Shown piece after piece: positions 15,695-23,708 of a DNA stretch of 49,431 nt. This DNA comes from Acidobacteriaceae bacterium (lineage in GTDB: Bacteria > Acidobacteriota > Terriglobia > Bryobacterales > Bryobacteraceae). Under the pieces are notes generated by a model, which saw nothing but the letters and a program-made list of their open reading frames with translations, did no database searches and was not told where the DNA came from. Location of the stretch: the NCBI GenBank assembly GCA_019233755.1, contig JAFAMD010000069.1, positions 1 through 49,431 on the forward strand, written 5' to 3'. The number at the start of each line of letters is the position of its first letter. Position 1 is the first letter of the stretch. The translations under genes and the position numbers were made by a program.

Positions 15695-18175
15695 CTAACT
15701 GGAGTAGACCGTCTCCTTAGCTGCTTCCGCTCCGGCAGGTACTTCCTTTCCGCCGATCCTCATTCGGTAGAAGGAGCGCCACACGAAGTACATTGCGATC
15801 AGCAGAAAGACCGCCGCAAGGACATGACCCACCGCTCCCCCGCTGGTGCTCGAGAGAGAAACGGCCAGTTCCACGGCGAGGAGTCCGAATAGGGTAGTGA
15901 ACTTGATGATAGGGTTGAGCGCCACCGAGGAGGTGTCTTTAAACGGATCGCCAACCGTATCACCGACAACCGTGGCGGCATGCAGATCGGTTCCCTTCTG
16001 CTTCAACTCTGTCTCCACGATTTTCTTGGCGTTATCCCACGCGCCGCCCGCATTCGCCATGAAGATAGCCTGATAGAGGCCGAACAATGCGATGGAAATG
16101 AGATAGCCGATAAAGAAATAAGGCTCGACGAACGCGCAGCCGAGCGTCACAAAAAAGACCATTAAGAAGATGTTGAACATGCCGCGCTGCGCATAGCGCG
16201 TGCAAATCTCCACAACCTTCTTGCTGTCACTGACCGATGCTTTTGTGACGCCCTCCAGTTTGATGTTGGCCTTGATGAACTCGACTGCACGATAGGCACC
16301 CGTGGTAACGGCTTGCGTGGACGCGCCAGTGAACCAGTAAATAACCGAACCGCCGGCGATCAAGCCGAGCAGGAAAGGCGGGTGGAGAATCGAAAGGTTG
16401 GAGAGCAGATCAGGCCGCAATCCGTTTGTGAGCGCAACAACAATGGAAAAGATCATGGTCGTTGCGCCGACCACGGCCGTGCCGATCAAGACGGGTTTCG
16501 CGGTCGCCTTGAAAGTATTTCCGGCACCGTCGTTCTCTTCAAGATTGTCCTTCGCTTTTTCGAAATCAACATCGAAGCCATAGGTGTTCTTCAGCTCAGA
16601 CTCGATGCCCGGAATCTGTTCGATCGTCGAGAGCTCGTAGACCGACTGCGCGTTATCCGTCACAGGGCCATACGAATCCACTGCAATGGTGACCGGCCCC
16701 ATGCCGAGGAATCCGAATGCGACCAGGCCGAAAGCGAAGACAGAAGGCGCGGCCATGAGGTCGTCGAGTCCCATCGTGCTGACGCCGTATCCGATGCTCA
16801 TGAGGACGAGGATCGCCAGTCCGAGCCAGTATGCGCTCATATTGCCCGCAACGAATCCGGAAAGAATAGTGAGCGACGCGCCGCCCTCGCGAGACGATGA
16901 AACCACTTCGCGCACATGGGACGATTCCATCGACGTGAAGACCTTTACAAGTTCAGGAATGACGGCGCCCGCCAGCGTGCCGCAGGTGATCACGGTCGAG
17001 AGTTTCCACCAGAGGGAATGGTCGCCGCCGAGATCGGGGATCATGGCGTAAGAAACAATGTAAGTCGCGATGATGGAGACGATGGAGGTGAGCCAGACGA
17101 GGCTCGTCAGTGGCGCCTCAAAGTTCATCTTGTCAGCGTTTTCATACTTACTCTTGGCCAGCGCGCCGTTCAGCAAATAAGACAAGCCGGACGAGATAAC
17201 CATCATGACGCGCATCGCGAAGATCCAGACGAGTAACTGTGCCTGCACCAGCGGGCTACTGACCGCCAGGACAATGAAGGATATGAGCGCTACGCCGGTA
17301 ACTCCGTACGTTTCAAAGCCGTCGGCGCTAGGGCCGACGGAATCGCCTGCATTGTCGCCGGTGCAATCTGCGATAACGCCCGGATTGCGAGCGTCATCTT
17401 CCTTGATGCGAAACACGATCTTCATCAGATCGGCGCCGATGTCGGCAATCTTCGTAAATATGCCGCCGGCTACACGCAGCGCCGCCGCGCCAAGCGATTC
17501 ACCAATGGCAAAGCCGATAAAGCACGGCCCGGAGTAATCGTGGGGAACGAAAAGCAGAATGAAGAGCATGATCGCGAGTTCAACCGAGATCAGCAGCATG
17601 CCGATACTCATTCCCGCTTTGAGCGGAATGTTGGAGCAGGGATACGGCTTACCGCGCAAACTGGCAAACGCGGTTCGCGAGTTCGCGAAGGTATTCACCC
17701 GGATGCCAAACCACGCGACGCCGCTGCTTCCGCAAATGCCGATAATGCTGAACAGCACGATAATGACGACCTTCAGTGCATCGAAGTGCTGAAGGACGCC
17801 GAAATAGAAGATAATGATGCTGCCGATGAACGCTTCGAGAATGACGAGAAACTTAGCCTGAGTTAGTAAGTAGGTCTTGCAGGTCTCGTAAATAAGCTCG
17901 GAGACTTCGAGCATCGACTTATGCACCGGCAGATTCTTGAGCTGCCGGTAGATAACCAGGCCGAAGAGAAAGCCGAGTGCGACGACAATTAATCCATATA
18001 AAAGCAGCGTGCGGCCGTCTATGGCGCCGCCGAAGAACGTGGCCTGTCGCAGGTCCGGCAGAACCAGGTTCGCTTCTCCACCGGCTTTACCGCCTGCTTC
18101 CTGGGCAAACGATAGAGCGGGGCTCGCCATGAGTACGGATGCGGCGGCGACCGTGGCCGCTAGATAGCTGCGCAT
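15695..18175 (-). CDS. hppA: Membrane-bound proton-translocating pyrophosphatase, divergent type
   Basis: An 826-residue inner-membrane pump that hydrolyses pyrophosphate to move cations. Catalytic loops are visible: RNPGVIADCTGDNAGDSVGP, the EGGASLTILSG segment, and NAGGAWDNAKKIVE followed by VVGDTVGDPFKDTSSVALN. At the position that separates K+-dependent from K+-independent enzymes it reads GNTFKATAKP, with Lys at about residue 556, which points to the K+-independent class. The first loop differs from the common DNVGDNVGD form, and there is a longer segment before GNTFKATAK, so it looks like a divergent subgroup. The ATG at 18175 gives a start followed by a signal-like helix; an in-frame start at 18235 is less likely. 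Ion specificity (H+ or Na+) is not certain. Confidence 0.9.
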   Translation of the reverse strand: MRSYLAATVAAASVLMASPALSFAQEAGGKAGGEANLVLPDLRQATFFGGAIDGRTLLLYGLIVVALGFLFGLVIYRQLKNLPVHKSMLEVSELIYETCKTYLLTQAKFLVILEAFIGSIIIFYFGVLQHFDALKVVIIVLFSIIGICGSSGVAWFGIRVNTFANSRTAFASLRGKPYPCSNIPLKAGMSIGMLLISVELAIMLFILLFVPHDYSGPCFIGFAIGESLGAAALRVAGGIFTKIADIGADLMKIVFRIKEDDARNPGVIADCTGDNAGDSVGPSADGFETYGVTGVALISFIVLAVSSPLVQAQLLVWIFAMRVMMVISSGLSYLLNGALAKSKYENADKMNFEAPLTSLVWLTSIVSIIATYIVSYAMIPDLGGDHSLWWKLSTVITCGTLAGAVIPELVKVFTSMESSHVREVVSSSREGGASLTILSGFVAGNMSAYWLGLAILVLMSIGYGVSTMGLDDLMAAPSVFAFGLVAFGFLGMGPVTIAVDSYGPVTDNAQSVYELSTIEQIPGIESELKNTYGFDVDFEKAKDNLEENDGAGNTFKATAKPVLIGTAVVGATTMIFSIVVALTNGLRPDLLSNLSILHPPFLLGLIAGGSVIYWFTGASTQAVTTGAYRAVEFIKANIKLEGVTKASVSDSKKVVEICTRYAQRGMFNIFLMVFFVTLGCAFVEPYFFIGYLISIALFGLYQAIFMANAGGAWDNAKKIVETELKQKGTDLHAATVVGDTVGDPFKDTSSVALNPIIKFTTLFGLLAVELAVSLSSTSGGAVGHVLAAVFLLIAMYFVWRSFYRMRIGGKEVPAGAEAAKETVYSS

Positions 18176-18357
18176 AGTGCAAATAACATATCGCACCGTA
18201 ATGAGCGATTCAATGCGCTCGGCCCCCAGGGACACTGGGGAAAATCGGACTACTACCAGAGGCGAGGCGGGCCGGAAACAATCATTGATTCCTTCGGTCG
18301 GCGTGGATGAACAAACCTGTACGGTTTGGCAGGAGCGGGGATAGAGGAGAAATGATC

Positions 18358-18434
18358 TGGTGGGGACGGGCAGATTCGAACTGCCGACCTGCCGCTTAGG
18401 AGGCGGCCGCTCTATCCATCTGAGCTACGTCCCC
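18358..18434 (-). tRNA. tRNA-Arg (anticodon CCT)
   Basis: Read on the minus strand, acceptor arms GGGGACG and CGTCCCC pair fully, the D arm is GCTC...GAGC, the anticodon stem GCCGC/GCGGC encloses the loop CTCCTAA with anticodon CCT, and the T arm is GGCAG-TTCGAAT-CTGCC. The discriminator A and an encoded CCA (18358-18360) complete 77 nt. It reads AGG codons. It lies 12 nt downstream of purD and upstream of the pyrophosphatase gene on the same strand. Confidence 0.96.
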
Positions 18435-18446
18435 GTACCTTGCAGT

Positions 18447-19658
18447 CTACCAGCGGCGGAGCCCTTTGGCTCCGATGTCACGGCGAAAGTGCATGCCGTC
18501 GAAATGAATCTTCTCAACAGCGCGATAGGCATTCGATATTGCAATTTGCAATGTCTCGCCCCCGGCAGTCACCCCAAGAACTCGACCGCCAGCCGTAACG
18601 AGTTGATCACCGTTCCGCTTCGTTCCCGCTTGGAACACCACGGCACCGGTTGCCTCCGCTTCGGCGATGCCGCTAATCAAATCGCCGGTTCGTGGCTTAT
18701 CAGGGTACCCCTGCGCCGCGAGCACCACACAAACCGCGGGACGCGCTGCGGTACTAAGCTGCTGCGGGGCGCATCCACTGGCAGTCTCGTACAGGAGTTT
18801 CCCGAGATCGCCTTGGAAGCTGTGCATAATCGCCTGGGTTTCCGGGTCACCGAGGCGAACATTAAACTCGAGGACTTTCGGCCCGTCAGCGGTCATCATG
18901 AGTCCCGCGTAGAGAAAGCCGGTGAAGGGAGTCTCTTCGGCGGACATCTGCCGAATCGCGGGGAGCATGATCCGCTCCATAATCTCGCTGGTTTGAGAAG
19001 CGGTGAGGATACGGGGATCGAGATAGGCCCCCATGCCGCCGGTATTCGGCCCCTGGTCGCTATCGAAGGCGCGCTTGTGATCCTGGGTGGGAAGGAAGGG
19101 CACGACGGCCGAACCGTTGCAGAGGCCGATGAAGCTGACCTCTTCGCCTTCGAGGAACTCTTCAATAATTACCTTGGGGCCCAGGCGCTGGATCGCTGCT
19201 TCCGCTTCGGGTCGGTCCTGCGCAATGACGACGCCCTTGCCAGCCGCGAGTCCATCTGCTTTGATGACAACCGGATAGCTGAAATCGTCAAGACGAGTGC
19301 TGGTGTGCGCGGTAGGAATACCGGCGCGCCGGGAAAACTCTTTCGCGAATATTTTGGAGCCTTCAAGCCGGGCTGCAGCCTGGGTCGGGCCAATGATTTT
19401 CAGACCGCGCCGCCGGAACTCATCTACGATACCGGCTACGAGCGGTGCTTCCGGGCCCACTACAGTAAGGTCGGCTTGATGAGCTTCGGCAATATCGGCA
19501 TATCCGGACACATCGCCCGGGGCTACGATACAGGTCGCTAAATGTTCGATGCCCGGGTTTCCAGGACTGGCAATGATGCTCTTCACAGAAGGGGACTTAG
19601 CGAGGCGCCAGGCGAGGGCGTGTTCGCGGCCACCGCCGCCGACAATCAGAATTTTCAC
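18447..19658 (-). CDS. purD: Phosphoribosylamine-glycine ligase (GAR synthetase)
   Basis: A 403-residue ATP-grasp enzyme joining glycine to phosphoribosylamine in step 2 of purine synthesis. Domain order is the N-domain with MKILIVGGGGREHALAWRLA, GPEAPLVAGIVDEFR, the ATP-grasp core (IKADGLAAGKGVVIA, VIIEEFLEGEEVS, DHKRAFDSDQGPNTGGMGAY), metal/product residues in FNVRLGDPETQ, and the C-domain (VVLAAQGYP). Slightly shorter than many homologues (about 420-430). It is divergent from mnmG with a 56-nt gap, and tRNA-Arg follows it on the same strand. Confidence 0.96.
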   Translation of the reverse strand: MKILIVGGGGREHALAWRLAKSPSVKSIIASPGNPGIEHLATCIVAPGDVSGYADIAEAHQADLTVVGPEAPLVAGIVDEFRRRGLKIIGPTQAAARLEGSKIFAKEFSRRAGIPTAHTSTRLDDFSYPVVIKADGLAAGKGVVIAQDRPEAEAAIQRLGPKVIIEEFLEGEEVSFIGLCNGSAVVPFLPTQDHKRAFDSDQGPNTGGMGAYLDPRILTASQTSEIMERIMLPAIRQMSAEETPFTGFLYAGLMMTADGPKVLEFNVRLGDPETQAIMHSFQGDLGKLLYETASGCAPQQLSTAARPAVCVVLAAQGYPDKPRTGDLISGIAEAEATGAVVFQAGTKRNGDQLVTAGGRVLGVTAGGETLQIAISNAYRAVEKIHFDGMHFRRDIGAKGLRRW

Positions 19659-19714
19659 AGATACGTTTCCAACGTTAGAATAAACGATGGGTCCATTCGG
19701 ATTCCTTCTCCCCC

Positions 19715-21586
19715 ATGCAAAAGAAGTATGACGTTGTAGTAGTCGGGGCCGGACACGCCGGCTGCGAAGCAGCTCGCGCCTGCGCGCGTCTGGGACTCAA
19801 GACCGCAATGGTGACGATGAATATCGACCTGATTGCGCAGATGTCGTGCAATCCGGCGGTCGGCGGTATTGCCAAGGGCCACTTGGTGCGCGAGATCGAC
19901 GCGCTCGGCGGTGTGATGGGCGAGCTCACCGATGCGGTTGGCATTCAATTTCGGCTGCTGAACACCAGCCGCGGCCCGGCGGTTTGGTCGCCCAGGGCAC
20001 AGTGCGACAAGAAACAGTACCGGATCCGTATGCGGGAGTGGCTTGAGAACGAACCCAATTTGCGGATTCTGCAAGCTGAAGTCGGCGAACTGTTGTTTTT
20101 GCCAAACGAACTTCCCAAAAGAATAGTCGGCGTTCAGCTCAAAGATGGGCGCTCACTGCTGGCAGAAGCAGTGGTCGTAACGACAGGCACCTTCCTTAAT
20201 GGCCTCGCACATGTCGGGGAGCAGCGCTACGCGTGTGGGCGGAACGGAGAAGCTCCATCCAATACGCTGGGGGGGCAGTTACGGACTCTTGGCCTGCAAT
20301 GGACGCGCTTGAAGACCGGCACACCGCCTCGGCTCGACGGACGGACGATTGACTGGTCTCGATTCGAGGAGCAGCCAGGTGACGAGACCCCGACGCCTTT
20401 CTCTTTCTTAACGGAGAGGATCGACCGTGAACAGATCAAATGTCATTTGGCCTATACAACCGAAGAGACGCACCGGCTTCTTTGCGAAAGTATCGCGCGA
20501 TCTCCTCTTTATAGCGGGCAAATTGAAGGCATCGGCCCTCGGTATTGCCCCTCGATCGAAGACAAGATCGTAAAGTTCCCCGACAAGCGTCGCCATCAGA
20601 TCTTTCTGGAGCCAGAGGGTCTGGACACTCACGAAGTCTACGTGAACGGCATGTCGACCAGTATGCCCATCGATGTACAGACCGCGATGGTAGCTTCCAT
20701 TCCTGGGCTTGAAGACGCTGAAATGATTCGGCCAGGCTACGCGATTGAATACGACGCTGTGGATCCGCGGGAACTGACGCATACTCTCGAAGTAAAGTCG
20801 ATTCCGGGCCTCTTTCTAGCCGGACAGATCAATGGCACCTCAGGCTATGAAGAAGCTGGATGCCAGGGGCTGATTGCCGGACTCAATGCGGCGTGCAAAG
20901 TGAGGGGCCTGGAGCCGTTGCTGCTTGGCCGGAGTGACGGATATGCCGGCATTCTTGTGGATGACCTTGTCAGCAAGGGCGCCGATGAGCCATACCGAAT
21001 GTTCACATCGCGAGCGGAATTCCGGCTGCATTTGCGAATCGACAACGCGGACGAACGTTTAACACCTTTCGGACGGCGGTTAGGCCTGGTAAATGACGAG
21101 CGCTGGGGGCGTTTCGGGCGGAAGCAGGAGCAGAAAGCACGAATTGCCGATCTGCTGGAGAAAACACGCGCGAGCGCGATTCCAGAGATTGTGAAGTTGG
21201 AAGCTGCGACGGATAATCCCACGTTGATGGTCTGGTTGCGCCGACCGGAAGCCAAAATCGCCCAACTGGAGCCCTGGATTTCGGCGCGATTAGGGAGAAC
21301 GCCACTGCACGGGGTGTTAACTACCGTCGAAACGGAGACAAAATACGCGGGTTACATGGCGCAGCAGGAGCGGCAAATCAGGCAATTGGCTGAATCCGAG
21401 AGTCGGGTGATTCCTGCGGATTTCAGTTACGACCATATTCCCGGACTTTCGAACGAAGTTCGGCAGAAATTGGCGAGGGTCCGACCCACAACGCTTGGGC
21501 AGGCCGGGCGAATTCCTGGCGTTACTCCTGCCGCTGTGGCTGTTTTGGACATTTATTTGGGGCTTGGGATACCCGCAAACGCATAA
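19715..21586 (+). CDS. mnmG: tRNA uridine-5-carboxymethylaminomethyl modification enzyme MnmG
   Basis: A 623-residue FAD enzyme that works with MnmE to build the (carboxymethyl)aminomethyl group on wobble U34 of certain tRNAs. Seen: the FAD dinucleotide loop GAGHAGCEAA (residues 11-20), MSCNPAVGGIAKGHLVREID, LNTSRGPAVWSPRAQCDK, RLKTGTPPRLDGRTIDWS, and the late FAD/product block QINGTSGYEEAGCQGLIAG. The C-terminal helical MnmE-binding domain ends LDIYLGLGIPANA. A parS-like site begins 2 nt after the stop, and a degenerate repeat of the 3' end follows. The partner mnmE is in the same window at 36139. Confidence 0.97.
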   Translation: MQKKYDVVVVGAGHAGCEAARACARLGLKTAMVTMNIDLIAQMSCNPAVGGIAKGHLVREIDALGGVMGELTDAVGIQFRLLNTSRGPAVWSPRAQCDKKQYRIRMREWLENEPNLRILQAEVGELLFLPNELPKRIVGVQLKDGRSLLAEAVVVTTGTFLNGLAHVGEQRYACGRNGEAPSNTLGGQLRTLGLQWTRLKTGTPPRLDGRTIDWSRFEEQPGDETPTPFSFLTERIDREQIKCHLAYTTEETHRLLCESIARSPLYSGQIEGIGPRYCPSIEDKIVKFPDKRRHQIFLEPEGLDTHEVYVNGMSTSMPIDVQTAMVASIPGLEDAEMIRPGYAIEYDAVDPRELTHTLEVKSIPGLFLAGQINGTSGYEEAGCQGLIAGLNAACKVRGLEPLLLGRSDGYAGILVDDLVSKGADEPYRMFTSRAEFRLHLRIDNADERLTPFGRRLGLVNDERWGRFGRKQEQKARIADLLEKTRASAIPEIVKLEAATDNPTLMVWLRRPEAKIAQLEPWISARLGRTPLHGVLTTVETETKYAGYMAQQERQIRQLAESESRVIPADFSYDHIPGLSNEVRQKLARVRPTTLGQAGRIPGVTPAAVAVLDIYLGLGIPANA

Positions 21587-21587
21587 C

Positions 21588-21603
21588 TGTTCCACGTGAA
21601 ACG
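21588..21603. promoter_or_regulatory. parS-like centromere site 1
   Basis: TGTTCCACGTGAAACG matches the bacterial chromosomal parS core (TGTTNCACGTGAAACA) at all but the last base. It begins 2 nt after the mnmG stop and sits about 280 nt upstream of parA, the place where origin-proximal parS sites often occur. ParB encoded at 22620 is the expected ligand. Confidence 0.88.
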
Positions 21604-21607
21604 TTAC

Positions 21608-21761
21608 TCGAACGAGGTTCGGCAGAAATTGGCGAGAGTCCCAGCTACAAAGTTTGGGCGGGTCGAGTGAACTTCCCGCGTTACCCCCGGCCGCTGTGGC
21701 TGTTTTAGACATTTGTTTGGGCTTGGGGTACCCGCAAGCCATAAATGTTCCACATGGAACA
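21608..21761 (+). pseudogene. Degenerate tandem copy of mnmG 3' end plus parS
   Basis: From 21608 the sequence repeats the end of mnmG and its flank (21449-21603), offset by about 158-159 bp and by eye about four fifths identical. The translated start reads SNEVRQKLARV, as in MnmG, then diverges and meets TGA at 21668-21670. Later blocks GCCGCTGTGGCTGTTTT, GACATTT and TACCCGCAA align in order, and the copy ends with its own parS-like site, like copy 1. It has no start codon of its own and cannot be functional MnmG. A past tandem duplication that carried a parS along explains it. Confidence 0.85.
21746..21761. promoter_or_regulatory. parS-like site 2 (degenerate centre)
   Basis: TGTTCCACATGGAACA has perfect outer 7-base arms but CA instead of CG at the centre of the CACGTG core. 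It lies in the second copy of the duplicated mnmG-end unit, at the position equivalent to site 1. Binding by ParB is probably weaker if it occurs at all. Confidence 0.6.
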
Positions 21762-21804
21762 TCACAACTGTCGTACTTTCAGCAACATAGCGATCCCTGC
21801 CAAA

Positions 21805-21820
21805 TGTTCCACGTGAAACA
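21805..21820. promoter_or_regulatory. parS site 3 (consensus)
   Basis: TGTTCCACGTGAAACA is a full match to the parS consensus with C at the variable position. It is 45 nt before the parA start, so ParB bound here could also affect parAB expression. Its flanks do not repeat the mnmG end, so it is independent of the duplication. Confidence 0.92.
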
Positions 21821-21865
21821 TACCCGTCTCCCAGCCTCGAAACGTGCTAAGCTTCGGCGAGAACC

Positions 21866-22663
21866 TTGGCTCAAGTCATTTCCATCGCAAACCAAAAAGG
21901 CGGGGTGGGGAAGACCACAACCGCCATTAACCTCGCCGCCGCACTTGCTGCATCTGAACTGAAAGTGCTGTTGATCGACTCCGACCCACAGGGTAACTCC
22001 ACCACCGGAGTGGGAGTCGAGAAAACGGACGACCGCAAGACCCTGTACCATGTGCTCCTCCGTGAGGCGACCCTTCAAGAGGCAATTGTCCCTACAGATA
22101 ACGAAGGATTGTCACTCATCCCGGCCGATCAAAACCTGGTCGCGACAAATCTCGATCTCGTAGACCAGGACGAGCGCGAGCAGCGCCTGCAAACAGCAGT
22201 CGCGCAACTTCGCCAGGAATACAACTACATCGTGATCGACTGTCCCCCCGCCCTGGATCTTTTAACGCTCAACGCACTTGTCGCTTCCGATTCGGTGTTG
22301 GTGCCCATTCAATGCGAATTCTTCGCCCTGGAAGGCATTTCACAGCTCATGGATACGGTCGAACGGGTGCGAAGCAGCTTCAACCCCCAACTGAAGGTCG
22401 AAGGCGTCCTTCTCACGATGTATGACGACCGTACGAATCTCACCAAACAGGTAGAGTCAGACTTACGTGAATTCTTCGGCAACGAAGTCTTTCGCACGGT
22501 CATTCCGCGCAGTATCCGCCTGGCAGAAGCACCTAGCTTTGGTAAAACGATCCTGACCTACGACCCCCGTTCGCGCGGGGCCGAAGCCTATATTCAACTC
22601 GCAAAGGAAATTTTGGCGAATGGAAAAACAGCCAGACCGGAGCCAGCGCAAAGCGCTCGGTAA
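21866..22663 (+). CDS. parA: Chromosome partitioning ATPase ParA (Soj)
   Basis: A 265-residue deviant Walker-type ATPase that binds DNA nonspecifically and moves ParB-parS complexes, segregating the origin region. It has the KGGVGKTT loop (residues 11-18) with the signature Lys11, Walker A' LLIDSDPQGNSTTG, Walker B YNYIVIDCPPALDLLTLNAL, and the conserved tail IPRSIRLAEAPSFGKTILTY. The start is TTG (21866), directly followed by AQVISIANQKGG, typical for the family. No upstream N-terminal helix-turn-helix domain is present, so it is the chromosomal type. parB begins 44 nt before its end. Confidence 0.97.
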   Translation: MAQVISIANQKGGVGKTTTAINLAAALAASELKVLLIDSDPQGNSTTGVGVEKTDDRKTLYHVLLREATLQEAIVPTDNEGLSLIPADQNLVATNLDLVDQDEREQRLQTAVAQLRQEYNYIVIDCPPALDLLTLNALVASDSVLVPIQCEFFALEGISQLMDTVERVRSSFNPQLKVEGVLLTMYDDRTNLTKQVESDLREFFGNEVFRTVIPRSIRLAEAPSFGKTILTYDPRSRGAEAYIQLAKEILANGKTARPEPAQSAR

Positions 22664-23588
22664 GGGACTCTCTGCGCTTTTGCCGGGCCGCGCGGGCGCA
22701 GCGAGCGTTGTGATCGCGCAACTGGAGAAACCTCCGGCCGAGGCGACCTTGAATGGAAAACTGCCGGAACAGTTCGAAGAATTTCACAACATTCCGCTCG
22801 ATCACATCCAACCCGGTACAGAACAACCGCGTGAAGCCTTCGACGGCGAGAAATTGGAGCAGTTGGCCCAGTCGATACGTGCCAATGGCCTGATCCAGCC
22901 GATCACGGTTCAAAAAATCGCGCCACATCAGTACCGGATTGTCGCCGGCGAACGTCGCTGGAGGGCAGCGCGAATAGCCGGTCTCGCTGAAATTCCGGCT
23001 CTGGTGCGGACTGTAGAACAGATCCAACTCCTCGAATTAGCGCTGATCGAGAACATCCAGCGCGAAGATCTGAATCCTATCGAAATCGCGACTGCGTTTG
23101 AGCGGCTCTCCTCACAACACGGCCTAAGTCATGAGCAGATCGCCGAACGGACCGGCAAGCAGCGCTCCACCGTCACTAATTTCCTGCGTCTGCTGAATTT
23201 GGGCCCTGACGCACGCAATGAGCTAATTGCCGGCCGGATTAGCATGGGCCACGCCCGGGCTCTGCTGAACCTTACTGACGCTAAAGAGCAGGCGCAAGCG
23301 TGCGAAAACATCATCAACAACCGGCTGTCAGTCCGTGAAACCGAAGCTCTCGTGAAGAAGCTTACGGAGCCGCCCCCGCCACCACCAGAGGCAAGTCCCG
23401 TTCTGGAACCTAAGCCGGAACCGCCACAGATCGACCCCAATGTGCGGGCCGCGCTGGACGAGATGGAGATGGCGCTCGGCACCCGCGTCCGCCTGGTCGC
23501 AAGATCAGACAAAGCCGGCAGGTTAGAGATCGAGTATTACTCGCAGGAAGATCTCGACCGCATCTACTCTGTGATCGTAAAGCAGTGA
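22620..23588 (+). CDS. parB: Chromosome partitioning protein ParB (Spo0J)
   Basis: A 322-residue CTP-dependent clamp protein that loads at parS. The N-terminal KALGKGLSALLPG is the usual ParA-contacting segment. The ParB/sulfiredoxin-like core has IPLDHIQPGTEQPREAFDGE, ANGLIQPITVQKI and the CTP motif GERRWRAARIAGL, followed by the helix-turn-helix region LSHEQIAERTGKQRSTVTNF and GRISMGHARALL. A Pro-rich linker (about 250-270) leads to the C-terminal dimerisation domain. It overlaps parA by 44 nt. The cognate parS sites are at 21588-21820. Confidence 0.97.
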   Translation: MEKQPDRSQRKALGKGLSALLPGRAGAASVVIAQLEKPPAEATLNGKLPEQFEEFHNIPLDHIQPGTEQPREAFDGEKLEQLAQSIRANGLIQPITVQKIAPHQYRIVAGERRWRAARIAGLAEIPALVRTVEQIQLLELALIENIQREDLNPIEIATAFERLSSQHGLSHEQIAERTGKQRSTVTNFLRLLNLGPDARNELIAGRISMGHARALLNLTDAKEQAQACENIINNRLSVRETEALVKKLTEPPPPPPEASPVLEPKPEPPQIDPNVRAALDEMEMALGTRVRLVARSDKAGRLEIEYYSQEDLDRIYSVIVKQ

Positions 23589-23604
23589 TAATCTAAATGA
23601 TGTT

Positions 23605-23681
23605 GCCGGTGTAGCTCAGGTGGTTAGAGCGACGGTCTCATAATCCGTAGGTCGCAGGTTCAACTCCTGCCGCCGGCACCA
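23605..23681 (+). tRNA. tRNA-Met (anticodon CAT), probably elongator
   Basis: Acceptor arms GCCGGTG and CGCCGGC pair (one G-T), the D arm is GCTC...GAGC, the anticodon loop CTCATAA gives CAT, the T arm is GCAGG-TTCAACT-CCTGC, and the CCA end is encoded. The fully paired first acceptor pair argues against initiator tRNA. CAT genes can also be tRNA-Ile2 (lysidine-modified), which the sequence alone does not exclude. It follows parB by 16 nt. Confidence 0.92.
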
Positions 23682-23708
23682 TTTCCTTCCAGACTTTCCC
23701 TTTTCCTT

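Noticed and set aside
18360..19541. A 393-codon plus-strand open frame opposite purD
   Set aside because: It starts inside tRNA-Arg and is fully antisense to a recognisable PurD; no domain is visible.
19715..23588. oriC within the mnmG-parAB region
   Set aside because: parS sites fit an origin-proximal position, but I see no DnaA-box cluster, AT-rich unwinding stretch or dnaA/dnaN here.
23605..23681. tRNA-Ile2 (lysidine) instead of tRNA-Met
   Set aside because: CAT anticodons are ambiguous, but the overall arms look more like elongator Met; left as a caveat only.
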